DNA of 64,000 nucleotides. Source: Pseudomonas putida (GTDB lineage Bacteria; Pseudomonadota; Gammaproteobacteria; Pseudomonadales; Pseudomonadaceae). The stretch spans positions 248,001 through 312,000 of the forward strand of contig NZ_MNAH01000001.1 of the NCBI RefSeq assembly GCF_001976065.1, read 5' to 3'. Positions 37,551 to 45,819 of this stretch are shown piece by piece (within the stretch, counting starts at the first letter, position 1; each line of letters begins with the position of its first letter). Made by a program: the position numbers and the translations under genes. The notes beneath the pieces are model-generated. The model was not told where the DNA came from, did not search any database, and worked only from the letters and a program-made list of their open reading frames with translations.

Positions 37551-38969
37551 TTATTTATGGGGCTTGTCGAGCAAGCGGAAAAACCGTTCGCGCACCTGCA
37601 CGTGATCACTGTGCGCGACGTTGAAGCGCAGAAACCGATTGCCATCCGCCGCCTTGCTGAGCATGGTCCCCGGCGCCAATACCAGGTCGATTTCCAGGCC
37701 CTTCCTGGCCAGGGTTTCGGCATCGTATCCATCCGGCAATCGCGTCCAGATGTATAACCCTTCACCGGGCAGCGAAGACACCGAACACCCGGCTTCGCCC
37801 AGCCATGCCGCCACCCGGCTGTTCGACTCATAAAGCCTGTCTACGGTGCGGCGCATGTGCTTGGCGTAGCTGCCGTCGCTGAGCATGGTGCAGATGATCT
37901 GCTCGGCCATCTCCGAGGTCATGCCGCCGCAGGCCATTTTCAGGGTGACCATCCGCGCGGCCAGTTGCGGGGACAGCACGGCGAAGCTGACGCGGCTGTT
38001 GGCGGTCAGGGTCTTGGAGAAGCCCGAGACGTAGGACACGTTGTCCAGCCCGCTCGCGGCCAGGCGTGGCGTTCGGCGTTGCTGCATGTCGCAGTACAGG
38101 TCGTCTTCGAGGATGTGGAAATTGTACCGATGGCTCAGCTCCACCAGGCGGTAGACCTGCGCCGAGGTGAACGAGTGCCCGGTCGGGTTGTGCAGGGCGT
38201 TGTTGGTCATGTAGAGCACGGGGCGGTGAGCGATCAGCAGTTGCTCGAACGCCTCCAGGTCCATGCCGTCGCAATCGCGGCGGATGGTGACGACCTTGGC
38301 GCCGTGCCAGGCCAGGTTGGTGTGCATCGTGAAGTAGCATGGGTCGTCGAGCAGCACCGTGTCGCCGGGTTTGACCAGCAGGCGCATCAGCATGTCGATG
38401 GCCTGGACGGTGTTGGCGGTGGTGATGATCTGTTCCACCGGCGCTTCGACGCCCAGGGTCGCCATCTTGACCCGCAAGGCCTGGCGCAGCGGCAGGTAAC
38501 CGCTGGCGTTACCGTATTCACCCATGCGCAGCGTGGTGGCGCGAAGTGTACCGCGCACGGCTTTGAGCAATTCGTCAGCAGGCAACCATGAGGATGGCAG
38601 GAAACCGGCCCCCGGGCGCAGCGCGCCATTGTCCAGCAGCACCGCGCGGCGCACCACGCTGAGGGTGTCCTGGGGCAGCAGATCGGGGCCGGCGTGGGTC
38701 TGCAGGGTGGTGCTGGAACGGTGCACGTAATGCCCCGAACCCTGGCGCGACACCACCAGCCCCTTGGCGCGCAAGCGGTCAAGGGCGTCGACCACCGTGG
38801 ACTTGCCCACGTGCATCAGGTCGGAGAGTTCGCGAATCGGCGGCAGCCTTGAGCCGTGGGGCAGGCCGCCCTTGGTAATTGCCACCGACAACTGATCGAC
38901 GATCTGCTGCACCAGCGGTACACCCGGCTGGAACTCGATAGCGGCGATCACTGCTCGCTGAGCCTGCAT
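37551..38969 (-). CDS. MocR-family regulator (GntR HTH fused to aminotransferase domain)
   Basis: Transcription factor of 472 residues. The GntR winged helix (about residues 10-80: PLVQQIVDQLSVAI, RLPPIRELSDLMHVGKSTVV) is fused to a fold-type I aminotransferase domain. The PLP-binding lysine is in SGFSKTLTANSRVSF, and NALHNPTGHSF and EDDLYCDMQ are also present. MocR proteins sense PLP or amino-acid ligands and often activate the divergent gene. It is divergent from the MFS gene at 39118, with two perfect inverted repeats between them, so it is the likely local regulator of the biosynthetic cluster. Confidence 0.93.
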   Translation of the reverse strand: MQAQRAVIAAIEFQPGVPLVQQIVDQLSVAITKGGLPHGSRLPPIRELSDLMHVGKSTVVDALDRLRAKGLVVSRQGSGHYVHRSSTTLQTHAGPDLLPQDTLSVVRRAVLLDNGALRPGAGFLPSSWLPADELLKAVRGTLRATTLRMGEYGNASGYLPLRQALRVKMATLGVEAPVEQIITTANTVQAIDMLMRLLVKPGDTVLLDDPCYFTMHTNLAWHGAKVVTIRRDCDGMDLEAFEQLLIAHRPVLYMTNNALHNPTGHSFTSAQVYRLVELSHRYNFHILEDDLYCDMQQRRTPRLAASGLDNVSYVSGFSKTLTANSRVSFAVLSPQLAARMVTLKMACGGMTSEMAEQIICTMLSDGSYAKHMRRTVDRLYESNSRVAAWLGEAGCSVSSLPGEGLYIWTRLPDGYDAETLARKGLEIDLVLAPGTMLSKAADGNRFLRFNVAHSDHVQVRERFFRLLDKPHK

Positions 38970-39017
38970 TTTACTGGTCTCTCTGGCAGTAAAGTTCGTT
39001 TGATTCTATACGAACTT
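38970..39017. promoter_or_regulatory. two overlapping inverted repeats between the MocR and MFS genes
   Basis: TTTACTG-N10-CAGTAAA (38970-38993) and AAGTTCGT-N10-ACGAACTT (38992-39017) are both perfect, share the ten-base spacer and overlap by two bases. The first abuts the MocR start codon. The arrangement suits an autoregulated divergent promoter. Confidence 0.65.
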
Positions 39018-39117
39018 GCTCTGACCAAGACAAGCATCTCTTTCTACCATCGCCTTACAGAGTTTCTGGATGGTCGACCTATGCCGGTCGATCGATGCCA
39101 GGTTCGTGAGGTGTTGC

Positions 39118-40218
39118 ATGAGTGTCGAAACAACGGTCGTTGCGGCCAAGCCGGTCATCAATCTGCGCTTGTTCACCATCCGGATCATCACCGCCGTGTC
39201 ACTGTTCGCGGTGCTGGGCAAGGCCAACGTCTGGCTCGATACCGCCACCAACAGCATCCTGGCCCTGGGTTATCGGGCCTTGTTGCTGCTGTTGCCGTTG
39301 ACGTTGCTGGTGCTCGGTCGCCGCTCCCTGAGCGTTACCCTGCTGTGCGCCGCCCTCGGGCTGGTACTGCTGGCCATCACCAGTAACCAGGGCGTGGTGA
39401 TGTTTGCCGCGGCGTTGTTTGCCTACGGTATTGCGATTGCAGGTTACCTGATCAAGAGCGAGGCGGCCCAGACCAAGGAGGGCGCCGCCTACAACCGCGT
39501 CGCCATGAACATGGGCAGCCTGCTGGCGGGGCTGATCCTGCTGTCGCCGCTGCTGACCCCGACCCTGTTCTTCCTGGGCGCCGCCGGTTTCGTCCTGTTG
39601 TGCCTGCCAATCGCCATGGGCGCGACCTTCACTTGCGACCCCGTGGTTGCCCGTCCCGCCAGCCAGGATGGCAGCGGCTGGCGCAACAAGCTGCCGTGGG
39701 TCATCGCTGGCGTCATCATGGGCATCAAGCTGTTCGGCGTGTTCTCGATCCTGCCCCAGGCGATCCTGCTGAAAACGGGCGAACTGCCGGCCTGGTACGG
39801 CCTGATGCTGATCCTCAACAGCGCCGTGGTGGTCTTTGCGCAAGTGCCGGTGATGAAGCTGATCGAGAGCACCGGACGCTTCAAGGTGCTGACGGTGATC
39901 GGAATCATCGTCGGCGGTTTTGCCGTGCTGTCTTCACCTGCCGCGTTCCACGTCGACACCCTGGTCGGCGCGCTGATCTGGGTGGCGCTGCTGTCTATCG
40001 CCGAATGCGCTTTCAGCCACCTCGATTATTTCTCGGTCAAGCAGAACAACATGTTCGTCAAGGAAGTGTCCCTGGGCGTCGGCGCAGGGTTGACCGTGTT
40101 GATCATGCGGGTCGCGCCACCGCCCTACAACGCCTTGGTGCTGGCTGCCATCGGCGCTGGCGGGATCCTGGTCTGGTACTGGCTCAACCGGCAATCCATT
40201 GCGTCGTTGCACGACTGA
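39118..40218 (+). CDS. MFS-type transporter, probable product exporter
   Basis: Integral membrane protein of 366 residues with about eleven to twelve helices and a central loop (DPVVARPASQDGSGWRNK), consistent with a major facilitator superfamily carrier. The ATG at 39118 has GAGG six bases upstream and is preferred over an in-frame start at 39070. It leads the unit MFS, ATP-grasp, RidA, cupin. In analogous clusters such a carrier exports the product and gives self-protection. Confidence 0.85.
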   Translation: MSVETTVVAAKPVINLRLFTIRIITAVSLFAVLGKANVWLDTATNSILALGYRALLLLLPLTLLVLGRRSLSVTLLCAALGLVLLAITSNQGVVMFAAALFAYGIAIAGYLIKSEAAQTKEGAAYNRVAMNMGSLLAGLILLSPLLTPTLFFLGAAGFVLLCLPIAMGATFTCDPVVARPASQDGSGWRNKLPWVIAGVIMGIKLFGVFSILPQAILLKTGELPAWYGLMLILNSAVVVFAQVPVMKLIESTGRFKVLTVIGIIVGGFAVLSSPAAFHVDTLVGALIWVALLSIAECAFSHLDYFSVKQNNMFVKEVSLGVGAGLTVLIMRVAPPPYNALVLAAIGAGGILVWYWLNRQSIASLHD

Positions 40219-40260
40219 GTCATCGCTGTTTCGGTTTTCACTTTGCAAGTCGGGGGTTTT

Positions 40261-41541
40261 ATGAATACGACTTCATGCGTAGTAGTGGTGGGGTACAACG
40301 GCAGTCGGGTTCACGATATCCAGAAGCTGCGCGATCTGTGCAAGTCGCTGTACAGCGCCAGGCTGATCCTGCTGGTCGAGCAGGTCCAGCCCTATGACGA
40401 TCAGGTGGCGGATCACGTCTGCAGCACTTCACTGGCCGAACAGGACGTCGCGGCCTCCCTCGAACTGGTGGTGGGGTGCCTGAAGGCCGATCGCTGGAAG
40501 CTGATCGGCGTGCTGCCGTTTTCCGACCGTGGCGTGCTGCTCGGCGCGGCGCTGGCCAGTCATTTCGGCTTGCCCGGTATTTCACCTGCCGAGGCTCGGG
40601 CGGGGTTGGACAAACAGATTTTCCGCCAGCTCGAAGCGACGGCGACCACGGCCCCTGAAGATTACCGGCCAGTGCATTCCAGCCGTATCGACAGCCTGCC
40701 GGAGCTGCGCCAGCGCGTGGTCGAACTGGGCGGCAAGGCGTTCATCAAGCCTGCCTGCGAGGGTGCCAGTCGAGGCTGCCGGGTCATCCGTCACCCGTCC
40801 GAATGCGACGATGCGTGGCAAGCGCTCAAGCCCTATCGCGAGGGCGGCATCGTGCTCGAAGAACTGATCCAGAACGCCCGGGAGTACAGCTGGGATCATG
40901 TTGCCGGAAGCACCTGGATCACCGAAAAAACCACCACCGAAGGGGCCTACCGCGCTGAGATCCAGCAAGTGGTGCCCGCACCGTTGGTGCCTGAGGTGCA
41001 GGCTCGACTAAAGGCTGCCGGCCAGCACATGGCCGGGTTGGTTTCCCAGGACAACGGCGCCTGGCACAACGAAGTATTTTACAGGGCCAACCATCGCACC
41101 TCGGCCGTTGAAACCAACATGCGCCCCGGTGGCATGCACATCTGGGACCTGGCACGCCAGGCCTTCGTCGATTTCGACCCATGGGAGCGTTGGGTGCGCT
41201 GGGCCGTGGAGGGCCAGGTCGATAGCCGCGAGCCAGTGCCTCGCGGCTACTGCGGCATACGCCTGCTGCGGGCGAGCACGGGCGGCATCCTGCGTGATGT
41301 TCCGGACATCCAGGCCCTGGCCCGCTCGCTGGGCATCGAGTTGGTGGAGGCGGTGGTGAGCAAGCGCATCGGCGATTCGGTCAGCGCGCTGGTGAAAGAC
41401 AACTTCTCGTTCATCGGCCACATCGTGTTGTTCAACGAAGACTATGCACAGCTCAGCCATGACCTGCTGCGCCTGGCCGAGGCCGTTGAGTCGAGCATCG
41501 GGATCACCAGCCTGGCGCCGCCTGCACGGATGCTGTGTTGA
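40261..41541 (+). CDS. ATP-grasp ligase, possibly an L-amino-acid ligase
   Basis: Soluble ATP-grasp enzyme of 426 residues: pre-ATP-grasp domain (VVVVGYNGSRVHDIQKL) to about residue 110, ATP-binding segment GGKAFIKPACEGASRGC near residues 157-173, hinge EELIQNAREYSW, and metal/phosphate loop AVETNMRPGGMHIWDLA. The E.N.RPGG pattern is typical of carboxylate-amine ligases including BacD-type dipeptide ligases. The start has GGGGG upstream. It should activate an acid as acyl phosphate and join it to an amine; substrates are unknown. Confidence 0.88.
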   Translation: MNTTSCVVVVGYNGSRVHDIQKLRDLCKSLYSARLILLVEQVQPYDDQVADHVCSTSLAEQDVAASLELVVGCLKADRWKLIGVLPFSDRGVLLGAALASHFGLPGISPAEARAGLDKQIFRQLEATATTAPEDYRPVHSSRIDSLPELRQRVVELGGKAFIKPACEGASRGCRVIRHPSECDDAWQALKPYREGGIVLEELIQNAREYSWDHVAGSTWITEKTTTEGAYRAEIQQVVPAPLVPEVQARLKAAGQHMAGLVSQDNGAWHNEVFYRANHRTSAVETNMRPGGMHIWDLARQAFVDFDPWERWVRWAVEGQVDSREPVPRGYCGIRLLRASTGGILRDVPDIQALARSLGIELVEAVVSKRIGDSVSALVKDNFSFIGHIVLFNEDYAQLSHDLLRLAEAVESSIGITSLAPPARMLC

Positions 41542-41589
41542 GTGTCAGGGGACGATGTTTTTTGCAGTATTGATCAAGAGGTTGGGTAA

Positions 41590-42084
41590 ATGATTGAGCA
41601 CATGAGCTGTGATGAACGCTTCATCGCGCTGGCGAAGGAATTCGACTACGACATCTACGGCGAAAACAGCGTAGGAGGGCATTACGCTCCGCTGATCCGC
41701 CACCACGACGAGTTGCATGTCAGCGGCATGGTGCCGCGGGTCAACGGCAAGATCCAATACCCCGGGCGGGTCGGCCTGGACCTCGACATGGCGGATGCCC
41801 AAGCGGCCGCCAGCCTCTGCGCGATGCGCGGCCTGGCCTTGATCGTCGATGCCATCGGTTCGTTGGACAAGATCAAGTCGCTGATCAGGGTCTCGGTGTA
41901 TGTGAAATCCACGGCGGACTTTGTCGACCTCAGCGAAGTGGCCAACGGCGCCTCGGATGTGTTCAGTCATGTGCTCGGCGATGCCGGCAAACATACTCGC
42001 ACGACGGTCGGTGTTTATCAGTTGCCAAAGAATGCGGCAGTCGAAGTGGACATGATCGTGGCGTTGCGACCTTCTGCGTTATAA
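41590..42084 (+). CDS. RidA/YjgF-family protein
   Basis: Rid-superfamily protein of 164 residues (HHDELHVSGMVPRVNGKI, IRVSVYVKSTADF, GKHTRTTVGVYQLPKNAAVEVDMIV). RidA hydrolyses reactive enamine/imine intermediates. The conserved Arg of active members seems present in the HTRTTVG segment. In this cluster it may process an imine from the aminotransferase or radical SAM step, or be a catalytic variant. GAGG precedes the ATG. Confidence 0.9.
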   Translation: MIEHMSCDERFIALAKEFDYDIYGENSVGGHYAPLIRHHDELHVSGMVPRVNGKIQYPGRVGLDLDMADAQAAASLCAMRGLALIVDAIGSLDKIKSLIRVSVYVKSTADFVDLSEVANGASDVFSHVLGDAGKHTRTTVGVYQLPKNAAVEVDMIVALRPSAL

Positions 42085-42132
42085 GTATGAGTTGTTCGGC
42101 TTTACAGCGATTAAATGTTCGCCTAAGGTCGG

Positions 42133-42654
42133 ATGACTCAACTCGGCAGAATAAGTTGGAACCCGAACATGAATGACGTTCAAGGTGCGTTTTTTTCATA
42201 TAAAGACTTTCGCCAAAGTCTGGTTCAGCAACCGATAAAACCGCGGGTGTGGAAGGATATTGAACTAACGGGTATGCGCAAAAGCCTCGAGGCCAGCGAC
42301 GTCGATATTGTCGCGCTGGCCCACGACAGCAGCCTCGACGGATGCTCGTTGACCCCCGGAATGGCCGTGTCCATGCAATGGTTGATACCCGGCGCGGAAC
42401 TCAACGGCCATGACCATGCATGGTGGCACCTGTTCGTCATCCAGAGCGGCAACGGCACCTTGACCCTGGGCGATGCCGAGGCAGTGAGCGTCGGCGCCGG
42501 TGACGTGCTGCTGGTGCCGGCCTGGACCCGCCACGGCTTCGTCAACACCGGCGCCGCCGAGCCGCTGGCCATGCTCAACATCAGCAATATGCCCCAAGCG
42601 CTGTTGCTCGCCAATTTCAACGACAATGTTGGCCTGATCCCCCGCCAGCTGTAA
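42133..42654 (+). CDS. cupin-domain protein
   Basis: Single-domain cupin of 173 residues. The first cupin motif appears as PGAELNGHDHAWWHLFVIQSG with three His (HDHAWWH) and the second as LLVPAWTRHGFVNTG, so a metal site of three or four His is plausible. The start is either 42133 (AAGG close by) or the ATG at 42169. Cupins act as isomerases, dioxygenases or N-N-forming catalysts in natural-product pathways. Last gene of the first unit, followed by a terminator. Confidence 0.87.
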   Translation: MTQLGRISWNPNMNDVQGAFFSYKDFRQSLVQQPIKPRVWKDIELTGMRKSLEASDVDIVALAHDSSLDGCSLTPGMAVSMQWLIPGAELNGHDHAWWHLFVIQSGNGTLTLGDAEAVSVGAGDVLLVPAWTRHGFVNTGAAEPLAMLNISNMPQALLLANFNDNVGLIPRQL

Positions 42655-42674
42655 TTCCCCCTCCGTTACCCTCC

Positions 42675-42705
42675 AGGGAGTCCGCGTTCGCGGGCTCCCT
42701 TTTTT
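42675..42705 (+). terminator. rho-independent terminator after the cupin gene
   Basis: AGGGAGTCCGCG pairs with CGCGGGCTCCCT around TT (one mismatch) and is followed by T6. It splits the cluster into two transcription units. Confidence 0.92.
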
Positions 42706-42738
42706 CTTTTCTGCCGTGCCCCCCATGTTCCGTGGCAG

Positions 42739-42788
42739 TTTGCATTTTTCGAATTTCTGTATCGATGCAAACGGATAATTTCTGTATC
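42739..42788. promoter_or_regulatory. operator-like repeats before the second biosynthetic unit
   Basis: AATTTCTGTATC occurs at 42752-42763 and 42777-42788, exactly 25 bases apart, overlapping an inverted repeat TTTGCAT-N19-ATGCAAA (42739-42771). The array lies 77-126 bases before the next start codon. Direct repeats are a common target of MocR regulators. Confidence 0.6.
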
Positions 42789-42864
42789 TGTTCAGCGCCT
42801 AAGCAACTTACTACGATCGCCTGGAATGCAACGGATTTATGTGTTTAGTTCAGGGGAAGGTTCT

Positions 42865-43509
42865 ATGGAAAGCAACAGGATTAAACTTTATGTGGGCGCG
42901 GATTTTGTCAGCGCGTTTGCGATGTCGGCGTTTGTGGCGCTCAAGGAGAAACAACTTTCATTTGAAGTTGTTACCGTGGATTTGAAGGCACGGGAGAACT
43001 ATCTAGATAAATACCGTGATATGTCCCTGACCTGCAAGATTCCCGCGTTAGTTCACGCAGGCTTTGCACTGTCGGAATCTTCCGCTATCGCCGAATACCT
43101 GGAGGAACTCGCCCCGGGGCATACAAGACTCTTCCCGCAAGACATCCAGCAGCGCGCCAGGGCCCGTCAACTTCAGGCTTGGCTGCGCAGTGATTTGCTG
43201 GTCGTGCGCAAGGAACGTCCGTTCGACCTGGTGTACTTCAGCAAAAAACTCGCGCCGCTCTCCGAGGATGCCAGGGCCGCGGTCGAACGCCTGTTCTTCG
43301 TCGCCGACCGCTTGCTGGGGGAGGGCGCTGAACACCTCTTCGGCGACTGGAGCATTGCCGACACTGACCTGGCGATCATGCTCAACCGCCTGGTCGCCCA
43401 GGGCGATCAAGTCCCGGCGCGGCTCGCGGCCTATGTGCGCCGCCAGTGGGATCGCGACAGCGTCCGCGCATGGATGGACATAGAGCGCATAGCGCCGGCC
43501 ATCGTGTAG
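42865..43509 (+). CDS. yfcF: YfcF-type glutathione S-transferase
   Basis: Glutathione transferase of 214 residues, the same length as E. coli YfcF and closely similar to it: FALSESSAIAEYLEELAP, RARQLQAWLRSDLLVVRKER and FGDWSIADTDLAIMLNRLV. The N-terminal thioredoxin-like domain and C-terminal helical domain are both complete. The ATG has GGGGAAGG nearby. It is the first gene of the second unit; it could conjugate or reduce an electrophilic pathway intermediate, or protect the host. Confidence 0.9.
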   Translation: MESNRIKLYVGADFVSAFAMSAFVALKEKQLSFEVVTVDLKARENYLDKYRDMSLTCKIPALVHAGFALSESSAIAEYLEELAPGHTRLFPQDIQQRARARQLQAWLRSDLLVVRKERPFDLVYFSKKLAPLSEDARAAVERLFFVADRLLGEGAEHLFGDWSIADTDLAIMLNRLVAQGDQVPARLAAYVRRQWDRDSVRAWMDIERIAPAIV

Positions 43510-43541
43510 CAATTGTCAGGGCAATCACCAGGAGCGCTGCC

Positions 43542-44894
43542 ATGCAAGGACTGTCGGAGCACGAACGCTACAAACCCTATAACGCCCGGACCATTCGCGA
43601 CACACCGTATTGGCACAAGCTGACGCCTGCGTTGCAGGAAGCCATGACGGTCGTGGCCCGGGTCATGCCGTTTCGCACCAACGAATACGTGCTGGGCACG
43701 CTGATCGACTGGAACAACATCCCGGACGATCCGATTTTCCGCATGACCTTTCCCCACAAGGACATGTTGTTGGCGCAGGAATATGCCTCGCTCAAGCAAC
43801 TGATCGAAGAGGATGACGCCGCTGCAATCAAGCGGCGGATCGAGGCGATCTGGCTGCGCATGAACCCCCATCCGGCCGGGCAGCTGACGCACAACGGCGT
43901 GACCCTCGACGGCAAGGTCCTGCCGGGCATCCAGCACAAGTACCGCGAAACCGTGCTGTTTTTCCCCGGTGCCGGGCAGACCTGTCACGCCTACTGCACC
44001 TTCTGTTTTCGCTGGGCGCAGTTCATCGGCGAGGAAGAGCTCAAGTTCAACGCCCGGGAATCCCAAGAGCTGGTCAGCTACCTGAAGGTGCACACCGACG
44101 TCACGGATGTGCTGATAACCGGGGGCGACCCGATGATCATGAACACCCGCTCGCTGGCGGGGTACATCGAGCCGCTCCTGGATCTGCCGCACATCCAGAA
44201 CATCCGCATCGGCACCAAGTCGGTGGCGTATTGGCCGCAACGGTTTGTCACCGACAAGGATGCGCCCGAGCTGCTGGCGCTGTTCCGGCGGATCGTCGCG
44301 GCGGGCAAGAACCTCTCGATCATGGGCCACTACAACCACCCGGTGGAGATCCGCCCGGCTATCGCCCGTCAAGCCATCGAGTGCATTCGTTCCACGGGCG
44401 CGACCCTGCGCATGCAGGCACCGGTGATCCGCCATATCAACGAAAACCCCGCCGATTGGGCAACCCTCTGGACCGAAGGCGTACGGCTCGGCGCGGTGCC
44501 TTATTACATGTTCGTCGAGCGCGACACCGGCCCCAGCCACTACTTTGCGATGCCGCTGGCCCGGGCGTTCGATATTTTCCAGGCGGCGTACCGCACGGTG
44601 TCGGGGCTGGCGCGCACGGTGCGCGGGCCGTCCATGAGCACCTTCTACGGCAAGGTATTGATCAACGGCATCGAGACCGTCGCCGGGGAAAAAGTCTTCG
44701 TGTTGCAGTTCCTCCAGGCCCGTGACCCGTCGTGGGTACTGCGCACCTTCTATGCGTGCTTCGACCCGCAGGCGACCTGGTTCGATGAGCTGCGCCCGGC
44801 CTTCGGCGAGCGGGCTTTTTTCTTTCAGACCGAGGCAGAGCTGTTGCTGGAACCTGCGCCGCAGTTGATACCGGTCCTGCTGCAAACGGCGTAG
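43542..44894 (+). CDS. KamA-family radical SAM protein (lysine 2,3-aminomutase-like)
   Basis: Radical SAM enzyme of 450 residues. The cluster motif is C148HAYC152TFC155. ITGGDP follows at residues 192-197, and a likely PLP lysine K371 is in STFYGKV. In lysine 2,3-aminomutase the substrate side-chain amine is held by two Asp (in YxCD and in DAPGGGGK); here the aligned positions read Arg327 and Ser364 and the poly-Gly loop is absent. The enzyme is therefore probably an aminomutase-like PLP/radical enzyme acting on another amino acid. CCAGGAG precedes the ATG at 43542. Confidence 0.92.
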   Translation: MQGLSEHERYKPYNARTIRDTPYWHKLTPALQEAMTVVARVMPFRTNEYVLGTLIDWNNIPDDPIFRMTFPHKDMLLAQEYASLKQLIEEDDAAAIKRRIEAIWLRMNPHPAGQLTHNGVTLDGKVLPGIQHKYRETVLFFPGAGQTCHAYCTFCFRWAQFIGEEELKFNARESQELVSYLKVHTDVTDVLITGGDPMIMNTRSLAGYIEPLLDLPHIQNIRIGTKSVAYWPQRFVTDKDAPELLALFRRIVAAGKNLSIMGHYNHPVEIRPAIARQAIECIRSTGATLRMQAPVIRHINENPADWATLWTEGVRLGAVPYYMFVERDTGPSHYFAMPLARAFDIFQAAYRTVSGLARTVRGPSMSTFYGKVLINGIETVAGEKVFVLQFLQARDPSWVLRTFYACFDPQATWFDELRPAFGERAFFFQTEAELLLEPAPQLIPVLLQTA

Positions 44895-44925
44895 GACGAC
44901 GCTTAATTACTGGGGAGACAAGGAC

Positions 44926-45798
44926 ATGAGCGGTATCCCGTTTGATCAGCGCGAAGGATGGATCTGGCTCGACGGCGAGTTCGTCGAGTGGTCCCAGGCG
45001 CGCCTGCATGTGCTGAGCCACGGCCTGCATTACGCAAGCACCGTGTATGAGGGCGAGCGCGTGTACAACGGCAAGATCTTCAAGCTGCGCGAACACACTG
45101 AGCGGCTGTATCGCTCGGCGCAGCTGATGGATTTTGCCATTCCCTTCGAACCCGCCGAGCTGGAAGCGGCGAGCCTTCAATTGCTGCGACGAAACCAGGT
45201 GGGCGACGGCTATGTGCGCCCGGTGGCCTGGCGCGGCAGCGAGATGATTTCCACCTCGGCGCGTTTCAATCGCGTGCATGTGGCGATCGCCTGCTGGCAA
45301 TGGCCGAGCTATTTCGACCCGGCGGCGCGCATGGCCGGCATCCGCTTGAAGACCGCCACCTGGCGCCGGCCGCCGCCGAGCAGCAGCCCCTTCGAAGCCA
45401 AGGCGTCGGGGCATTACCAGATCGCTACCTTGAGCAAGCATGACGCGGAAAACAACGGCTATCACGATGCCTTGATGCTCGACTGGCGCGGCCACGTTGC
45501 CGAAGCCACCAGCGCCAACGTGTTCTTCGCCAAGGGGCGGACCTTGCACACGCCAGTGCCGGATTGCTTCCTCGACGGCATCACCCGCCAGACCGTCATC
45601 GAGCTGGCCCGGGCGCTGGATTACCAAGTCATCGAGCGCACCATCCTGCCCACGGAACTGGGCGATTTCGACGAGTGTTTTCTCACCGGCACCGCCGCCG
45701 AAATCACCCCGGTACAAAGCATCGATGAACAGTGCTACCGACCGGGCAACGCCTGCAGTGAATTGATCGCCGCCTACACCTCAACCGTCAACGCCTGA
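44926..45798 (+). CDS. class IV aminotransferase (IlvE-like)
   Basis: PLP fold-type IV enzyme of 290 residues: YEGERVYNGKIFKLREHTERL, the PLP lysine K159 in FEAKASGHYQ, DWRGHVAEATSANVFF and FLTGTAAEITPVQSI. It resembles branched-chain aminotransferases but inside this cluster it may supply or remove an amino group on a pathway keto or amino acid. GGGGAGACAAGGAC lies upstream. Confidence 0.92.
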   Translation: MSGIPFDQREGWIWLDGEFVEWSQARLHVLSHGLHYASTVYEGERVYNGKIFKLREHTERLYRSAQLMDFAIPFEPAELEAASLQLLRRNQVGDGYVRPVAWRGSEMISTSARFNRVHVAIACWQWPSYFDPAARMAGIRLKTATWRRPPPSSSPFEAKASGHYQIATLSKHDAENNGYHDALMLDWRGHVAEATSANVFFAKGRTLHTPVPDCFLDGITRQTVIELARALDYQVIERTILPTELGDFDECFLTGTAAEITPVQSIDEQCYRPGNACSELIAAYTSTVNA

Positions 45799-45819
45799 TA
45801 AACCGCCAGGAAACTCACC

